Source of the DNA: Syntrophomonadaceae bacterium
GTDB lineage: Bacteria > Bacillota > Syntrophomonadia > Syntrophomonadales > Syntrophomonadaceae
Assembly: GCA_030526885.1 (NCBI GenBank)
Contig: JAUNBV010000075.1
Span: 1-9,356, forward strand
DNA length: 9,356 bases
Reading direction: 5' to 3'
The first letter of the stretch is position 1. Each line of letters begins with the position of its first letter. The position numbers and the translations under genes were made by a program. A model generated the notes under the pieces. The model had not been told where the DNA came from and searched no databases. It worked only from the letters and a program-made list of their open reading frames with translations. Below are positions 6,491 through 9,356 of the stretch, one piece after another.

Positions 6491-7548
6491 ATATCTCCTT
6501 CTTTTTCTTCTTTAACCGTGGGGTTAGTGTCTCCCCCGCCGCCCGTCTCGGGCTCGCCGCCCTGGTCTAGGTTGAGCAGCAGGGATAAAAACTCCGCTTT
6601 GGTGAGCTGCGGGAAACATGTCTTTACTTCGGCTTCGCTGATGATGGCGGCCAGGCTTTCCGCTTCGTAGTCCGCTCCCGTCAGCCGCGCGGCCAGCGCG
6701 TCGGGCTCGCCGATACTGAAATAATCGCCGTAAAACCTGATTTCGCTGATGGTGCCCCGGCGCACGTTGAGCCGTATGTCGAGCGTGCCCCAATCAAAAC
6801 GCCGCCGCCGGCGCAGTTCAAAGGGCGGCGATTGCCCCACGTTCCAGGTAAAGCGGCGATACTTTTCATCCCGCAGCGCGGCGATGGCGTCCTTATCCCG
6901 CAAGGTCAGCACATAGCGCTTACAATCGGGCCCGGCAATGCTTTGCAGCAGGATGTCCCGAAATTGCAGCACGTCGATGGCGGAATCCACAAACTCCGAA
7001 ATATTGGCCACCCGGCTGCGCACGGAACTCACCGCGCGCGACTGTAGCTTATCCCCGCTGACGCTCAGGGCCTGTTCCATGGCGGCGAGGTCGGTGGCAA
7101 AAAGCAGGGTGCCGTGATGTAACACGCGCCCCTGCTGCCGGTATTGGGCATTGCCGGAAACCTTTCGCCCGTCTATGCTGATGTCGTTGCGCCCCTCATC
7201 CCGCGCATCGGCTCCCATCGCGCGCAAGGCCGCGATTACCGGCGCGGTGAAACGCTGGAAATTCAGCATCACTCCGCTGTCATGCACGATAAAGCTGAAA
7301 TTCACGTTGCCCAGATCATGATAAACCGCGCCGCCGCCGGAGGGCCGCCGCACCACCCTTATGCCATGCTCGCGCACGTATTCCGTGTTGACTTCCTCCA
7401 TGGCGTTCTGATGCCGCCCGATGATGACCGATGGCTCATTGCGCCACAGCAACAGAATATCTCCCAGTTCGGCCTTCCGGCTGAGCAGGTATTCCTCCAA
7501 AGCCAGATTCCAGGTGGGATCGGTGGCGGGATTATCGATGTAGATCAT
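6487..7548 (-). CDS. lplA: Lipoate-protein ligase A
   Basis: It activates lipoate with ATP to lipoyl-AMP and transfers it to a lysine of lipoyl-domain proteins (H protein, 2-oxoacid dehydrogenase E2) in the cytoplasm. The 353-aa protein shows the family hallmark RRPSGGGAVYHDLGN at 67-81, including the glycine-rich lipoate/ATP-binding loop, and the invariant Lys K129 in GRKVSGNA (127-134). HHGTLLF follows at 144-150. Residues ~210-325 form the C-terminal accessory domain (FTWNVGQSPPF, then a GTLDIRLNV strand and FYGDYFS). A family member normally ends near residue 330; here a Gly/Glu-rich tail of ~24 residues (from GGEPETGGGG) continues and contains the ribosome binding site of the next gene. 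The ATG has AGGGGG 7-8 nt upstream. It lies 40 bp after glyA and is probably co-transcribed with it. Octanoyl transfer instead of lipoate ligation is a less likely alternative because of the bidomain layout. Confidence 0.93.
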   Translation of the reverse strand: MIYIDNPATDPTWNLALEEYLLSRKAELGDILLLWRNEPSVIIGRHQNAMEEVNTEYVREHGIRVVRRPSGGGAVYHDLGNVNFSFIVHDSGVMLNFQRFTAPVIAALRAMGADARDEGRNDISIDGRKVSGNAQYRQQGRVLHHGTLLFATDLAAMEQALSVSGDKLQSRAVSSVRSRVANISEFVDSAIDVLQFRDILLQSIAGPDCKRYVLTLRDKDAIAALRDEKYRRFTWNVGQSPPFELRRRRRFDWGTLDIRLNVRRGTISEIRFYGDYFSIGEPDALAARLTGADYEAESLAAIISEAEVKTCFPQLTKAEFLSLLLNLDQGGEPETGGGGDTNPTVKEEKEGDI

Positions 7549-7588
7549 AGTTAAACCCCCTGAACCTGCAAGCCGCCCTTTAATGTGT

Positions 7589-8806
7589 TTAAGGCATGGG
7601 ATACAGCGGGAATTCCCGGCACAGCGCCGCTACCGCGGAGCGCACTTCTTCCTCGTGCCGTCCTTCTTCAAACAATACTTTATAAAACAGATCGGCGATG
7701 ACGCACATCTGCGCTTCCTTCATGCCGCGGCTGGTCAGCGCCGGAGTGCCCACGCGGATACCGCTGGCTACCTGCGGGCTGCGGGTCTCGCCCGGGATGG
7801 TGTTTTTGTTGATGGTAATGCCGTTTTCCTCCAAAATGGCCTGCGCCTTTTTGCCGGTCATTTCTTCGATATTGGTCAGGTCCACCAAAAACAGGTGGTT
7901 GTCGGTGCCGCCGGATACGATCTTAAAGCCGCGCTTGATCATTTCCTCCACCAACACCGCCGCGTTCTTCACTACCTGTTGCTGATATACGGCAAATTCG
8001 GGCTGCATGGCTTCGTAGAAGCACACCGCCTTGGCGGCGATTATATGCTCCAGCGGCCCGCCCTGAGTGCCGGGGAAAACAGCGCTGTCCACTTTTTTAG
8101 CCCATTCTTCCCGGCACAGGATCAAGCCGCCGCGAGGCCCGCGCAGGGTCTTATGGGTAGTGGAGGTCACAAAATCGGCATACTCGATGGGAGAGGGATG
8201 CACCCCACCGGCGATGAGCCCGGCAATATGAGCTATATCCACCATCAGCAGCGCGCCGACTTTATCCGCCACTTCCTTGAACCGGCGAAAGTCTATGACC
8301 CGGGGATAGGCGGACGCGCCGGCTATAATCATCTTGGGCTTAAGCTCCAGAGCCTTGGCCTCCAGCTCGTCATAGTCCAGAAAACCGTTGGCGTCCACCC
8401 CGTAGGAATCCACCTTAAAGTATTTGCCGGAGATATTAACGGAAGAACCGTGGGACAGATGTCCGCCATTGCTCAAGTCCATGCCCAACACTTGATCGCC
8501 GGGCTTGAGAGCCGCAAAAAACACGGCCAGATTGGCGTTGGCGCCACAATGCGGCTGTACATTGGCGTGGTCCGCCTTAAACAGTTCCTTGGCGCGGTCG
8601 ATAGCGATCTGCTCCACCTGATCCACGATACCACAGCCGCCGTAATAACGCTTGCCGGGATAACCTTCCGCATATTTGCTGGTGAGCACGCTGCCCATAG
8701 TGCGGATAACCTCCGGGCTGGCAAAATTCTCGGAGGCGATCATCTCCAGCCCGTCGCTCTGCCGTCTGTACTCAGCCTCGATAAGGTTGGCAATCTGCTG
8801 ATCCAT
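7589..8806 (-). CDS. glyA: Serine hydroxymethyltransferase
   Basis: This PLP enzyme interconverts serine + THF and glycine + 5,10-methylene-THF in the cytoplasm. With the chosen start the protein is 405 aa, close to the usual 410-420. Visible signatures are LEMIASENFASPEV near the N-terminus, YAEGYPGKRYYGGC, VDIAHIAGLIAGG with the PLP-pyridine-binding Asp (D190), and STTHKTLRGPRGG with the Schiff-base Lys (K219). GIRVGTPALTSRG lies near the C-terminus. The frame stays open upstream to an ATG at 8884, which would add 26 residues (beginning MCREM), but those do not resemble the family N-terminus. MDQQIANLIEAE at 8806 matches typical starts and has GAGG 10 nt upstream (8817-8820). Its leader contains a strong hairpin that may compete with this ribosome binding site. 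It follows lpdA by about 100 bp. Confidence 0.97.
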   Translation of the reverse strand: MDQQIANLIEAEYRRQSDGLEMIASENFASPEVIRTMGSVLTSKYAEGYPGKRYYGGCGIVDQVEQIAIDRAKELFKADHANVQPHCGANANLAVFFAALKPGDQVLGMDLSNGGHLSHGSSVNISGKYFKVDSYGVDANGFLDYDELEAKALELKPKMIIAGASAYPRVIDFRRFKEVADKVGALLMVDIAHIAGLIAGGVHPSPIEYADFVTSTTHKTLRGPRGGLILCREEWAKKVDSAVFPGTQGGPLEHIIAAKAVCFYEAMQPEFAVYQQQVVKNAAVLVEEMIKRGFKIVSGGTDNHLFLVDLTNIEEMTGKKAQAILEENGITINKNTIPGETRSPQVASGIRVGTPALTSRGMKEAQMCVIADLFYKVLFEEGRHEEEVRSAVAALCREFPLYPMP

Positions 8807-8816
8807 CTCTTCACAT

Positions 8817-8876
8817 CCTCTTTCCTTGCGATTTGTTGTCATTAAATCCGGAAATGAGGCATAACACCTCATTTCC
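8817..8876 (-). promoter_or_regulatory. glyA leader hairpin with alternative anti-Shine-Dalgarno pairing
   Basis: In transcript order on the minus strand, arm A GGAAATGAGG (8867-8876) is followed by a 7-nt loop and then arm B CCTCATTTCC (8850-8859), a perfect 10-bp stem. Further on, C GGAAAGAGG (8817-8825) contains the GAGG Shine-Dalgarno of glyA. C is identical to A except for one missing T, so B can also pair with C: nine base pairs with one bulged A, hiding the ribosome binding site. A:B and B:C are mutually exclusive. No T run follows A:B, so it is not a normal terminator for lpdA. An operator palindrome is the alternative reading. Confidence 0.4.
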
Positions 8877-8909
8877 CGGCACATAATGTTATATTAATAA
8901 TACCACGGT

Positions 8910-9356
8910 TTATGGCGATTGTGTTGTATTCTTTTTGCGGGGCAGGAGATGAATGGCCTGGCCGATGGAGTCCAACGCCGCTTCCTGCAGGGCTTCGCCC
9001 AGAGTGGGATGGGGATGGACGGCCTCCGCCACTTGCTCTATGGTCATCTGCCGCTGCACCATCAGCGTGCCTTCCAGAATGAGATCGGAAGCGTGCGGTC
9101 CGATGATATGAACTCCGATTACGCGCTGCTCTTCATCGGTCAGCACTTTGACAAATCCATCGGTCTCGCCCATGCACACGGCTTTGCCGTTAGCGGCAAA
9201 CAAAAATTTACCGCTACGGTAAGCAATGCCCCGGTCGCGCGCGGCTTCCTCGGTGAGCCCCACCGCCGCCACCGGCGGGAAGCTGAAAATGCAGCCCGGT
9301 ACCGCATCATAGTTGACCCGGCTGGCCAGCCCCGCCATGTTTTCCACCGCGCATTT
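8910..9356 (-). CDS. lpdA: Dihydrolipoamide dehydrogenase, C-terminal part (partial at right edge)
   Basis: This flavoprotein (E3 / L protein) reoxidises dihydrolipoyl groups of 2-oxoacid dehydrogenases or the glycine cleavage H protein with NAD+. Only the last 148 residues are in the window; the frame is open through the right edge, so the true start is outside. What is seen is the dimerisation domain. VPGCIFSFPPVAAVGLTEEAA (19-39) contains the typical P-x-x-A-x-V-G-LTE segment. IGVHIIGPHASDLI is at 80-93. The interface motif HPHPTLGEA (114-122) has catalytic His H116 and partner Glu E121, matching the HxHPTxxE spacing of the family. The FAD and disulfide domains are not visible. Its position just before glyA and lplA supports a lipoate-dependent glycine or oxoacid pathway. 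Other class I disulfide oxidoreductases share this domain, but the neighbours favour lpdA. Confidence 0.92.
   Translation of the reverse strand, partial: KCAVENMAGLASRVNYDAVPGCIFSFPPVAAVGLTEEAARDRGIAYRSGKFLFAANGKAVCMGETDGFVKVLTDEEQRVIGVHIIGPHASDLILEGTLMVQRQMTIEQVAEAVHPHPTLGEALQEAALDSIGQAIHLLPRKKNTTQSP

Noticed and set aside
7583..8845. A 420-codon open frame on the + strand, opposite glyA.
   Set aside because: The minus strand encodes an unmistakable SHMT with all catalytic motifs over the same span. The + frame is an antisense shadow caused by GC-rich codon bias and has no recognisable domain.
8850..8876. The glyA leader hairpin read as a terminator for lpdA.
   Set aside because: It is followed by GGATTTAATG and not a T tract, so intrinsic termination is unlikely. 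It is better described as leader regulation or an operator.
8807..8884. An N-terminal extension of glyA to the ATG at 8884.
   Set aside because: The extra 26 residues do not look like SHMT, and they would be encoded by the perfect leader hairpin. The ATG at 8806 fits family length and has its own Shine-Dalgarno.
1..9356. tRNA/rRNA genes, CRISPR arrays, insertion sequences and prophage genes.
   Set aside because: No cloverleaf or rRNA signature, no regularly spaced repeats, and no transposase, integrase or phage structural motifs were seen in any frame.

Overview
The window is ordinary bacterial chromosome, most consistent with an anaerobic Bacillota (Clostridia-like) genome. The reasons are strong GGAGG-type ribosome binding sites, tight same-strand gene packing, an lpdA-glyA-lplA grouping typical of anaerobes that use lipoylated enzymes, and a MacAB/Ykn-like exporter. 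No rRNA or taxonomic marker is present, so the assignment is only an inference.

Layout, left to right. At 1-177 on the + strand is the C-terminal end of a class 3 (fungal-type) lipase. A convergent intergenic gap (178-351) follows, holding a probable terminator for the minus-strand genes and two DnaA-box-like nonamers. From 352 to 5298, all on the minus strand and read right to left, is a three-gene ABC exporter operon: a GAF-ABC ATPase fusion (4057-5298), an HlyD/RND-type membrane-fusion adaptor (2796-3962) and a duplicated FtsX/MacB-type permease (352-2751). The gap 5299-5566 holds an unrecognised 64-codon open frame that looks like a gene remnant, and a weak promoter candidate for the exporter. 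From 5567 to the right end, again on the minus strand, is a lipoate/glycine-metabolism cluster: lpdA (partial, running off the right edge), glyA, lplA and an MBL-fold hydrolase. The last two overlap by ATGA.

How the genes work together. Lipoate-protein ligase attaches lipoate to carrier proteins (H protein or E2), dihydrolipoamide dehydrogenase reoxidises the lipoyl arm, and serine hydroxymethyltransferase links glycine and methylene-THF. Together they fit a glycine cleavage or reverse-glycine context, although no gcv gene is visible here. The MBL-fold protein is translationally coupled to lplA, but its substrate is unknown. In the exporter, the ATPase powers the FtsX-type permease, which drives the extracytoplasmic adaptor. 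The N-terminal GAF domain on the ATPase suggests that export is gated by a cytoplasmic small ligand.

The most interesting signals are at RNA level. (1) A nested hairpin sits exactly between a strong but distant Shine-Dalgarno and the start codon of the adaptor gene, and folding would shorten an unusable ~50-nt spacing to about 10 nt. (2) In the glyA leader, a perfect 10-bp hairpin has a 3' arm that can alternatively pair with the glyA ribosome binding site. (3) The GAF-ABC fusion is itself unusual. Individual exporter lines are visibly lower in GC (about 43% in one 60-base line) than the lplA region (about 68% in one line), a contrast judged from samples only.
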